From UBA6136 sp044351045 (GTDB lineage Bacteria > Pseudomonadota > Gammaproteobacteria > Methylococcales > Methylococcaceae): a stretch of DNA of 11,055 nt. The DNA lies in assembly GCA_044351045.1 (NCBI GenBank), contig JBILGM010000104.1:1-11055 (forward strand). Direction: 5' to 3'. This document shows, piece by piece, positions 1-6,875 of this stretch (positions within the stretch are counted from its first letter, which is position 1; the number at the start of each line of letters is the position of its first letter). A program made the translations under genes and the position numbers. The notes under the pieces were generated by a model. That model made no database searches, was not told the origin of the DNA, and saw only the letters and a list, made by a program, of their open reading frames with translations.

Positions 1-497
1 AGGGGTCATGCCAGCCTCAATCCGTGGGTTTTGCAGGGGATTTAAAAAAAATCTCAGGATCGCCGGCCGACATTATACTCCCATGCCATTGATCTGTAAT
101 GGATTGTTTGATTTGCAGGACCGACCAAGTATGGATATATTCACAAGGGTCATAAATTGTCGCTTGCTGAGCTTGTGTCAAAACTGGGAGGATAAGCCTC
201 CATGCCCGGCCCTTATCCGAGCAGCCGCGGTTGTTAATCGAAGCCTTAGGTTGACCCGCTCTTGCGAAAACTGCGACAACACAAGAACGGGGACCTAACC
301 TTTGGGACCGTTGGCACGCGGGTAGTTATCAGTTGAGAAAACCCGGTAATCCTGCCGTGTTAGCGCTTGCCCAGCATCGTGAATATCCGACAATGGCATG
401 AGCGGGCGCTATGACCGCTCATGCCATCGGCTTAGTCACTCAGATCCTGGGATGGTTGAACACCAAATCACACACTCCTTGCAGCCGCTAACAGTGC
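1..497. other. Gene-poor left edge
   Basis: No convincing gene is visible. A 96-codon plus-strand frame (8-298) has no family resemblance and contains many rare-looking codons. In another plus frame a short stretch at 112-195, ending in TAA, reads as a plausible protein tail (contains YGYIHKGHKLSLAELVSKL), but a stop at 109-111 cuts it off upstream; it could be a gene remnant and I cannot name it. An A8 run lies at 44-51. The only strong structure is the hairpin at 393-427, listed separately. Confidence 0.5.
393..427. repeat. Perfect 13-bp inverted repeat (hairpin)
   Basis: The arms ATGGCATGAGCGG (393-405) and CCGCTCATGCCAT (415-427) are perfectly complementary and enclose a 9-nt loop. The structure starts about 70 nt downstream of the stop codon of the minus-strand RCC1 gene, so it may end that transcript. 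No T-tract follows on either strand, so it is not a canonical intrinsic terminator. A protein-binding dyad or an mRNA 3' stabilising stem would also fit. Confidence 0.6.
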
Positions 498-3400
498 TCA
501 GAACTGAGGAACTCGCGCATCATCCGGTGAAAGGCTATCTGGCCTGGGGATTCTATTGTTAATGAACTTATCCATATCGGACCCGCAGCGGGTGGGAAGC
601 TGGATAGAACCATTGCCACGGGTGAGCGTGTTGCTGCGCGTCAGATCAAGCGATGGATCGGTTGTTTCCGCATTCTTTAATACGATGGGTGTCATACAAC
701 GCCGCTGCGAGACATCCAGGACCGGATAGTGCGGAAGCACGCCATTGTTAAAGTAGACTGCCGGGAGCAGCCGCCCGTATTCTATGGGCGACAGCTTGCC
801 ACTCGAGTAGATCCACGCTGCATAACTCCCAAGCAGGCTCTTATAGGGCTTGTAATACTCATCATTCATATCGCTATTTTCTATGCCGTTCATGAGGTAC
901 CAATTCCCCCCAGTTGACGGCTTTGATGTTGACATTCCGGCAAACCCCTCGCTTGAACAGACCTGCCCAGTTGTTCTTAACGTGACTTTGGGGTTCTTGC
1001 TGCCGCCATCACTGTAATACCAGGTTGGGTTGATCTTTGCTGCCACGAAGCACCTGACCTGAAGGGTCTTGGCGCTAGTAAGATCATCACCTACCAATCG
1101 GTTCCATTCCATGTTGAAAAACTGACTTGTCATCCAGAATGGCGTGGCGCTGATATTGGGGAACAAGGAGTCAGGTTCATTCACTATCTTTTCTATTTTG
1201 TTTCCATTTTTGTCCATATCCTTCTTCACAACGGGTACCGGTACGCCCTTGGCGTCAGCCATCATCGTTATCAGATCCCCTTTCACCTTCTTCTTATCAA
1301 GATACCCATCATAAGAAGAATATAGCTCGGCCCAAGCCTGGCCTGCTCCATGCCATATCCCGTCAAACCGCTCACCCACATCACCGGAAGAATACCAGTT
1401 GGCATCTCCCCCATTTTTAAAGGTAATTGAAGAGTACTTCCCGCTTAGATCTCGGCTGACTGGAAAACCACTCGATACCCCATCCAGATAACCAAAACCA
1501 CCAATGCTTTCGTTATGCTTATAGCTGACTTCGTCAAGACTGAACTTCCCAGGTCTCAGCCAGAGCCAGTTGGTAGCGCTGCTCCCATGGGGAAAAATAG
1601 TATTACCCATGGATAAGACCACATTCTCATCCGTATAGGGTGCGCCTGTGAACTCGATTTGCTGAACCAGTCGCTTATAGGTGGCATTAACGACGTTTGT
1701 ACTGGCGTTGCAATAATCAATGGCATAGATCCAACGCATTTGCTCAAGTGGCGCGGGGTATCCCAATGAGCCGACCTGACGTCTGATCTCGCCACACAAT
1801 CCTTGCTCGGGGATCTGTGCTACAGGGATTGGTGGCGCTTTGGGATCGCGCGCGATCGAGGGATCGGTCAGGGTCTTCAATGCCCTTCGGGCATTAATAT
1901 CCTGCAAAATCACGGCGCTTCTGACCTGCATCAGCTCCAGAAGCTGAAGGAAATTGTAGGATTGCGTGTAGAGCGCACGATCATCGAAGGGATGTGTTGC
2001 AGTATTTTGAAAATTTGCCAGATCCGCATCGACGCATTTAACCAGCGGCGATGTGGCCGGAATCTGGACCAATAACTTGTGCAGACCGGCCAGTCCAAGT
2101 TTGAGTTTGGAGTTAAGTGGGGTATCCCAAAGCCCATCTGCAAAGGCATCCATATCAGCAGGTATGGTAAGGTCTGGAGAACTACCATACTTGATGCGAT
2201 TTGTCAGATCATTATCAGTCCGCTTGATCAGCGCCATATATGATATATATGCGCCGTCGAGATCCACATAGTACGAACTTGTTTGGATGGTTGATAACGC
2301 AGTCTGACAGGCTCCTTGATTGATATCCTGCTTAATGTCGCCGAGCTTTTGAGTAATATCTACCAACTGCTGGTTAATCTCCGTGAGGGATTTCTGAATC
2401 TCCTGAAACCGGTCCTTGTTTGCGTCATTTTTGGAACCCAGTAGGCCAGCAACGAAAAAAGCAAACGCCTGTCCAGTGGAGCCCTTTTCCATGCTTTCTC
2501 CCCATTTAATGAGTCCATAGCCAATCGAGCCAGTAATGGCTTTTTCAACGGGCCCCCAGAGTGTAGGTTTCACTGCCTGGGATTGTTGAGGGCCATACGT
2601 CACGTCGTTGTAGGCAAAACTGCCCCTACAGGAAAGTCGCCGGTTTGGATTTAGGCTACAAGTCAGCGCGCCGCCGGCGCCCACTGACGTGACCGGTCCT
2701 TGGGGCGCGCCGCTGACCTGCCCCCACTGGTCGCGGCCCCAACACACTACGCTCCGGTCTGTTCTGGTGGCGCACGTGTGGTAGTCTCCGCTAAAAACAC
2801 TGATATAGCCATTGCCTATCGGTGCCGTTGTGGTCCCATATATCCCGTTACCCCAGCAAACTATCGCGCCATCAGGCTTCCTTGTTGCACAGGCATGGAG
2901 CTTGCCGACGCTGATATCACTGAAAAAACCGACCGGTTGCGGGTAGCCCGTGAATGATGCTTTTCCCCAGCAACTGAGCTTTCCGTTCATTCTGATACCA
3001 CAGGACTGATTATTTCTCGCACTCAATACCTTAAAAGCGCCTTGGGGAGCCTCAGTTTGTCCATAGGTGTTATCACCCCAACACGTAATGCGGTTGTTGC
3101 CTTTCTGGATGGCGCATGTATGGTTGTCGCCTGACGAGACGTCAATATATGAATCGCGCGCCTGTTTCACAGTGGGTCGAGCGCTCAAACTTCCCCAACA
3201 CAATAATTGATTCTTGAGATTGATGGCACACGCGTGATGCTGTCCGGCCGACAAGAACTTGAACCTGCCTTTCGTGGGCGTATTCAACTGCCCAAAATCG
3301 TTCAAACCCCAGCAGTCAATCCCGCGATCCTTATTGCGTATAGCGCAGACCAATGAACTGCCCGCATCAACCTTATAGTATGGGGCTGTTATGTTTGAAT

Positions 3401-3578
3401 TGTCGCTGTTTGGCGGAGCAGGGAGAGAGGTGTCCGAGATTGAAAACGGCGATGCTTGCCCCCCCCCGCTAGCGGAAAGGGCATCATCGATACTTGTGTT
3501 TATCGTTGCATACGCCAGATGGGAGATACTCAGCCCCCAAAGCAGGGGCAATAGGGCGAGGATGGGGTGTTTCTTCAT
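498..3578 (-). CDS. Exported RCC1-propeller protein with large unassigned C-terminal region
   Basis: 1026 residues from the ATG at 3576-3578. This start is preferred because it places MKKHPILALLPLLWGL directly as a signal peptide, with probable cleavage after AYA at about residue 24; an in-frame ATG at 3620 would add 14 polar residues before it. Residues ~67-320 hold seven repeats of the RCC1 type, each with a Cys, about 10-13 residues, then CWG (CRG in the last), often followed by a GQ-like turn. Seven matches a complete seven-bladed RCC1 propeller, and the paired Cys suggest disulfides outside the cytoplasm. Next come a hydrophobic segment (FAFFVAGLLG, ~373), a coiled coil (EIQKSLTEINQQLVDITQKL, ~390-419) and ~600 residues I do not recognise. 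The hydrophobic helix plus coiled coil recalls helical pore-forming toxins, but this is only inference. Codons 38-40 are a G9 run. Base composition looks more AT-rich than the genes at the right end, consistent with transfer. Confidence 0.88.
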   Translation of the reverse strand: MKKHPILALLPLLWGLSISHLAYATINTSIDDALSASGGGQASPFSISDTSLPAPPNSDNSNITAPYYKVDAGSSLVCAIRNKDRGIDCWGLNDFGQLNTPTKGRFKFLSAGQHHACAINLKNQLLCWGSLSARPTVKQARDSYIDVSSGDNHTCAIQKGNNRITCWGDNTYGQTEAPQGAFKVLSARNNQSCGIRMNGKLSCWGKASFTGYPQPVGFFSDISVGKLHACATRKPDGAIVCWGNGIYGTTTAPIGNGYISVFSGDYHTCATRTDRSVVCWGRDQWGQVSGAPQGPVTSVGAGGALTCSLNPNRRLSCRGSFAYNDVTYGPQQSQAVKPTLWGPVEKAITGSIGYGLIKWGESMEKGSTGQAFAFFVAGLLGSKNDANKDRFQEIQKSLTEINQQLVDITQKLGDIKQDINQGACQTALSTIQTSSYYVDLDGAYISYMALIKRTDNDLTNRIKYGSSPDLTIPADMDAFADGLWDTPLNSKLKLGLAGLHKLLVQIPATSPLVKCVDADLANFQNTATHPFDDRALYTQSYNFLQLLELMQVRSAVILQDINARRALKTLTDPSIARDPKAPPIPVAQIPEQGLCGEIRRQVGSLGYPAPLEQMRWIYAIDYCNASTNVVNATYKRLVQQIEFTGAPYTDENVVLSMGNTIFPHGSSATNWLWLRPGKFSLDEVSYKHNESIGGFGYLDGVSSGFPVSRDLSGKYSSITFKNGGDANWYSSGDVGERFDGIWHGAGQAWAELYSSYDGYLDKKKVKGDLITMMADAKGVPVPVVKKDMDKNGNKIEKIVNEPDSLFPNISATPFWMTSQFFNMEWNRLVGDDLTSAKTLQVRCFVAAKINPTWYYSDGGSKNPKVTLRTTGQVCSSEGFAGMSTSKPSTGGNWYLMNGIENSDMNDEYYKPYKSLLGSYAAWIYSSGKLSPIEYGRLLPAVYFNNGVLPHYPVLDVSQRRCMTPIVLKNAETTDPSLDLTRSNTLTRGNGSIQLPTRCGSDMDKFINNRIPRPDSLSPDDARVPQF
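3459..3467 (-). repeat. G9 homopolymer inside the RCC1 gene
   Basis: Nine consecutive G on the coding strand make up exactly codons 38-40 (GGG GGG GGG), just after the signal peptide. Gain or loss of one G would shift the frame and abolish the rest of the protein. As written the frame is open (ON). Such tracts are classic slipped-strand mispairing sites in phase-variable surface or secreted protein genes; switching here is inferred. Confidence 0.7.
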
Positions 3579-3634
3579 GGCTTCTACTCGAGAGTTGTGT
3601 CGGCAGTTACCTTTTATCATCTATTGTAAGGGAG

Positions 3635-3772
3635 TTCCTTTCAGAACCTTTCATCCCCACAGTGCCCCGGATTGATTGCCTTTCAGACGATGACTTTTGT
3701 ACTGTGGGCGGCAAGGATGGGATACATGATGGGTTGATGTTCCAAGATGTGCTGCGAGTGGACTTTCAAGCC
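3635..3772. repeat. Diverged direct repeat, copy 1
   Basis: Hand alignment with copy 2 (6325 onward) gives 73 identities in 87 columns for 3635-3721 against 6325-6411. After a 12-nt gap (3722-3733 absent in copy 2) the similarity continues more weakly to about 3772. On the minus strand it lies directly upstream of the RCC1 gene start, so it may carry its promoter or 5' leader. Short frames are partly conserved on both strands, but substitutions do not cluster at third positions, so a noncoding repeat is more likely than a gene. Confidence 0.75.
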
Positions 3773-3857
3773 TCGTTCCCAAATAGGGATGCCCTGCAGG
3801 GGAAAGAAAAAAGAGCAGGCACGACAGGGTTTTCTTGGTTTTTTGATCGCGCATCTG

Positions 3858-4178
3858 GTAAGCGTATAGCCAAGCCAGCTTTATTACCTGGTTAGGTCCT
3901 GATGAGGCGCAGTGGGAGCCGTTCAGCTAGGCGGGTACTGAGCCAGGTCGGAAACTTTTCGAGTGTGTCCTGTTGTTATCGATGGGCCGCTGGCCCCTCA
4001 GCAGCACAGGGGCCGGCCAACGCCTGAGGGTAAAGTCGATGGCCTTGGCTGTCCCGCTGCCGTCCACGACGCTTAGAAGAGGCTTGATCAGCCAGGAATG
4101 GAAGAGCCGCAACTGGAGCTGGGCATGGCGGGCGCGAAGGAACTGGCCTACAGTGCTTTGGATGGCATTCTCGTCCCT
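3858..4178 (-). mobile_element. Degenerate IS66-family element, one end
   Basis: An element end reading GTAAGCGTATAGCC inward from 3858 matches the GTAAGCG start typical of IS66-family inverted repeats. It sits just beyond the stop of a recognisable IS66 TnpC C-terminus encoded on the minus strand. The other end is missing: the transposase similarity fades at about 4175, where the MACPF gene ends. With one end lost, no target duplication can be checked. Confidence 0.65.
3892..4175 (-). pseudogene. IS66-family transposase (TnpC) C-terminal remnant
   Basis: The minus strand reads LRARHAQLQLRLFHSWL, then GTAKAIDFTLRRWPAPVLL and QRPIDNN (to ~3972), the conserved IS66 transposase block around the PIDNN motif. 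Immediately after it, in a different frame, comes DTLEKFPTWLSTRLAERLP and a TAA stop at 3892-3894, which resembles the extreme IS66 C-terminus. In intact IS66 transposases roughly 45 residues (ENxIRP...GRKNWLFAGS and following) separate these blocks, so an out-of-frame internal deletion of about 135 nt has joined them near 3970. The N-terminal and most catalytic parts are absent. The upstream part shares the frame of the MACPF gene, separated only by its TGA. It is not functional. Confidence 0.75.
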
Positions 4179-6044
4179 TCAATTCGGTGCGATCCTGAAG
4201 ACCGCGCCCACACGCTTGTCCTCATTCATGTTTTCAATGAGGCAGGTCTTGCCGCGAGTCTGCTGGCTGTTGCTGCGTTTGTAGCAGGCCATGCCGGTCC
4301 ACTCGGCAAATTGGTGATCCAGATTATCCTCATAGCGCAGGATCACGGTGGTTCCCTTGGGAAAATCGGCCACGCATTCGCCCGGACAGCGAATGCCGGC
4401 CGGTTCGCTGATGACACGGTTATGCCGAAGATCACCGGATTCTTCAGCCTTGCGCACGGCGCGCTCCGCACGGCGGGCTTCGGTTTTGTTGAGGATTTCC
4501 TGGGTGCCGACATCAACCGACAGCGTGTAGCTAGTCGCGTCTAGCTGATCGCTGGATGCCATAGCTTGGGTGCCGGCCACCGCGGTGGATGCGACGCTGG
4601 CGATGCCCGCAGGGTATGAACTACCACTTAGGGCCTGATCCCAGATATCCCGCGCCAGCTGGCCGCCGGCCCATCCCTCGTCACAGTTGCAACTCAAGAT
4701 CTTATCTTGGCAGGAGGCATTCACGCCCTTGTCGGAGTTCCAGAAGTCATAGTCGGTGGTGCCGCGCACGTAGTTGCGCTGCAGCGTCGTGCCGGGTATC
4801 CGATTCACATCAATACAGCTTGGGCCTTCGCAATAACATTTGGCAATACCGGCATTCAGCTTGGCGACGCAGTCGCTGTTCTCGCGGCAGCCGGTCTTCG
4901 ACTGGTGGCAGGCAAAGTAATAGATGCCGAGACTATCTGGCCCCAAGGCTCGCATGGTTTGAATAACGGCACTGCGCCCATCCAGTTGCTTGCTGCAGCC
5001 ATAAGCGCCGAAGCCCTCATAGGCGGCTTGCAGAGCCACGGCGCGTTGCAGGTTCTTGCAGGCGGTCGAATCCTTGCCGGCCTGTCCGCAGGGGGTCCGG
5101 TAGACCTCCTGCAACACCGACCACAGCGGGATATGACTAAAGCCGATCGGCTCGTCGCCCTGGTTGGCGATAGCGATGAAATCGTTGAGATTTTTCTCGT
5201 CGAATTTCTGGATCAGCGCCGTGCGGGTGGCGGTGGTGCCGCCGGCGATGTAGCGGCGGTCGTTGGTTTCCTTGCTGGAGGCTTCAAAGCGCTTGCTGGT
5301 GTCGATGTTCAAGCAGGGGCTGGCGCTCCAGCCGACGGTAAAGCCCTCCAGTTCGAAACAGGCTTTGGCCTGGAGCGTATCGGTAGTTTCAATCGCGCCG
5401 GTTTTGCTGCTGACCCATTGTTGCACCCGGCTGCCCAGCCATTGCTGCGCCTGAAAGTGCGATCCCCAGTTTCTGAGAAATTGAGTATAGGCCGCCCAAG
5501 TGAAGGACTCGCCGGCCTGCTCGGCTTTGGGCAGGGCCAACGCTTCAAACGCGGCCTGGAAGCTTGGGTCGAGGTTCTCCGGCGACTGACAAGCGCTGCT
5601 GCGGTTGAAGTTGACCACCTGATTGACGAACTCAATGTTTAACACCACCGAATTGAAGGTCTCGGTCTGCAGGTTGGTGTGCCCGGTGGTGGCGTTGACG
5701 GTGGCGCCGACATTGACCTGCTGCACCGGAACGGCGGCCTTGACGTCGATGCCGGTATTAAGGGCTTCGGTCAGTTTGCTGGCCGTGTCATAGGTCTGGA
5801 AGCTCCGAAAGCTTGATTGCTGATCAATCAGGCTGGCGCAGCCGCCCAAGCGTGCATCCTTGAACACGGCCCGCCCGCCGTTGTTGGCCTTGTTGTCGAG
5901 CAGGTTGGTGTCCGGCAGATAAAAGGCCTGACCCAAGCCGGGACAGACTCCGTTGGGGCAGGCGGGGGTAAGGTCGGTGGCGTTGGCTGCGGTGAAAATC
6001 ACCAACAGCCAGGCCGCGATGGAAATATGTCTTACATGAGTCAT
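4179..6044 (-). CDS. Exported MACPF-domain protein with C-terminal InlB-repeat-like domain
   Basis: 621 residues from an ATG preceded by GAGG at 6 nt. Residues 1-22 (ISIAAWLLVIFTAANA) form a signal peptide. Residues ~60-340 resemble a membrane attack complex/perforin domain: the signature YTQFLRNWGSHF (186-197) matches Y-x6-W/Y-G-T/S-H-F, although the glycine pair usually found shortly after is only LGS (203-205). Residues ~350-460 are Cys-rich, including CHQSKTGCRENSDC and SCNCDEGWAGG, which hint at EGF-like disulfide knots. Residues ~541-621 (EPAGIRCPGECVADFPKGTT ... FAEWTG ... EDKRVGAVF) match the divergent InlB B-repeat/bacterial-repeat pattern (PAGIxC...C...FxxGTxVxL...FxxW.G), usually a surface or ligand-binding appendage. 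The family inserts beta-hairpins into membranes to form pores; bacterial members include secreted toxins and surface proteins. Target unknown. Gene neighbours are an IS66 relic at the 3' end and an IS5-interrupted repeat upstream. Confidence 0.85.
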   Translation of the reverse strand: MTHVRHISIAAWLLVIFTAANATDLTPACPNGVCPGLGQAFYLPDTNLLDNKANNGGRAVFKDARLGGCASLIDQQSSFRSFQTYDTASKLTEALNTGIDVKAAVPVQQVNVGATVNATTGHTNLQTETFNSVVLNIEFVNQVVNFNRSSACQSPENLDPSFQAAFEALALPKAEQAGESFTWAAYTQFLRNWGSHFQAQQWLGSRVQQWVSSKTGAIETTDTLQAKACFELEGFTVGWSASPCLNIDTSKRFEASSKETNDRRYIAGGTTATRTALIQKFDEKNLNDFIAIANQGDEPIGFSHIPLWSVLQEVYRTPCGQAGKDSTACKNLQRAVALQAAYEGFGAYGCSKQLDGRSAVIQTMRALGPDSLGIYYFACHQSKTGCRENSDCVAKLNAGIAKCYCEGPSCIDVNRIPGTTLQRNYVRGTTDYDFWNSDKGVNASCQDKILSCNCDEGWAGGQLARDIWDQALSGSSYPAGIASVASTAVAGTQAMASSDQLDATSYTLSVDVGTQEILNKTEARRAERAVRKAEESGDLRHNRVISEPAGIRCPGECVADFPKGTTVILRYEDNLDHQFAEWTGMACYKRSNSQQTRGKTCLIENMNEDKRVGAVFRIAPN

Positions 6045-6324
6045 GCGGTACCTCGTCGGTTAGAGATTTATGTAGACGGATTCAAAGCGGCCGTGCAACA
6101 CCCTGAGTCAGTGTTGAGAGATGGGGGTTTGCCGGCTCTGGGCGAGCAGTTCGGCATGGACCAAAAGCGGTGATCTTGAACCGGGCATTTCCGGGTCCGA
6201 CCATTACTTGGCTTTTAACGGACACACCCCCCATCGGATGGGGAAGGCGATCAGGGGACATACATAGACACCCCGTTTCCCGTAATTGCCAATACCCCCT
6301 GTTTTTAACATGCACCATTAAATA
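6045..6324 (-). other. MACPF upstream region with clustered short dyads
   Basis: No gene is apparent in this stretch upstream of the MACPF start. It contains two short perfect dyads, GGTCCGACC (6194-6202) and CCCCATCGGATGGGG (6229-6243), and related GGACA/GACAC-rich strings at 6220-6230 and 6254-6274. Strings of this kind often occur in repetitive intergenic DNA near REP-associated transposases, but no such gene is in view. The MACPF promoter should lie here; no clear -35/-10 pair could be picked. Confidence 0.4.
6051..6054 (-). promoter_or_regulatory. Shine-Dalgarno of the MACPF gene
   Basis: GAGG on the minus strand lies 6 nt before the ATG at 6042-6044. It supports this start over the downstream in-frame candidates. 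Confidence 0.6.
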
Positions 6325-6448
6325 TTCCTTTCAGAAGCTTTCATACCAAGAGTGCCCTGGATTGCTTGCCTTTCACCCGATGACTCTTGTAAAGCACGCG
6401 GCAAGGATGGGTTGTTGCACCAAGATGGGAACCGATTGGTCTTTCTAG
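6325..6448. repeat. Diverged direct repeat, copy 2, interrupted by the IS5 element
   Basis: It matches copy 1 (3635-3772): 73 of 87 positions over 6325-6411, then GGGTTG..G..CCAAGATG after a 12-nt gap, then GG.CTTTC.AGCC across the insertion site. The last CC of the match lies at 7256-7257, beyond the insertion sequence, so the IS5-family element jumped into this copy. In minus-strand sense the copy ends about 280 nt upstream of the MACPF start, echoing the position of copy 1 upstream of the RCC1 gene. Confidence 0.7.
6445..6448. repeat. Target-site duplication CTAG, left
   Basis: CTAG directly abuts the left inverted repeat and recurs at 7252-7255 against the right one. CTAG is a palindrome, so the exact element boundary could be drawn slightly differently. 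Confidence 0.75.
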
Positions 6449-6482
6449 GGCCTGTTAACACATATTCGGGTAAATTTCGCGG

Positions 6483-6875
6483 ATGGAAATCAGCGAAACC
6501 CAATACCAACAAATCGCCCATTGCCTCCCGGTTCAGCGCGGCAATGTGCGACTCTCCAACCTTCAGGTCCTCAATGCCATTCTGTATGTCGCCGAACAGG
6601 GCTGCAAATGGCGGGGGCTCCCCGAGCATTTTGGACCCTGGCACACGGTCTGCACCCGCATGATGCGCTGGGCCAAGAGCGGCGTTCTGGATCAGGTCTT
6701 CGAGGCCATGCAAACTCAGCAAATTATTCAGATCAAAATCGAAGCCGTTTCCCTCGACAGCACGATCATCAAGGTGCACCCCGATGGTACCGGCGCTCAA
6801 AAAAAACGGTCCCCAAGCCATCGGCAAATTCCGCGGTGGCTGGACCACCAAAATTCATCTGGTTGCCGCGAGTGA
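6483..6875 (+). CDS. IS5-family transposase, N-terminal frame (OrfA)
   Basis: 130 residues from ATG 6483. The N-terminal part resembles the DUF4096-type region of IS5/IS427 transposases (ILYVAEQGCKWRGLPEHFG, residues ~37-55). The catalytic block begins with the first Asp in SLDSTIIKVHPDGTGA (residues ~90-105). After the A8 run at 6799-6806 this frame loses family similarity and stops at 6875, while the similarity continues in the frame of OrfB. The protein works only as a fusion with OrfB, if it works at all. Confidence 0.8.
   Translation: MEISETQYQQIAHCLPVQRGNVRLSNLQVLNAILYVAEQGCKWRGLPEHFGPWHTVCTRMMRWAKSGVLDQVFEAMQTQQIIQIKIEAVSLDSTIIKVHPDGTGAQKKRSPSHRQIPRWLDHQNSSGCRE

Noticed and set aside
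3579..3620. Longer N-terminus for the RCC1 protein starting at ATG 3620
   Set aside because: It would put 14 polar residues before a normal signal peptide, and the AAGGA-like site is 14 nt away, too far to favour it. The ATG at 3578 fits better.
3494..3895. Plus-strand frame across repeat copy 1 that is partly conserved in copy 2 (CLSxDDxC...GKDG)
   Set aside because: The similarity follows from the nucleotide repeat. The minus strand is conserved in a frame equally well, and changes show no third-position bias.
4707..5642. 311-codon plus-strand frame rich in Gly/Ala/Val inside the MACPF gene
   Set aside because: It is antisense to a gene with signal peptide, MACPF signature and ribosome site; the low-complexity composition is typical of an antisense shadow in GC-rich DNA.
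6318..6851. 177-codon minus-strand frame across the IS5 left end
   Set aside because: It is antisense to the transposase and runs across the element boundary; its end merely reads the dispersed repeat, so it is a composite shadow.
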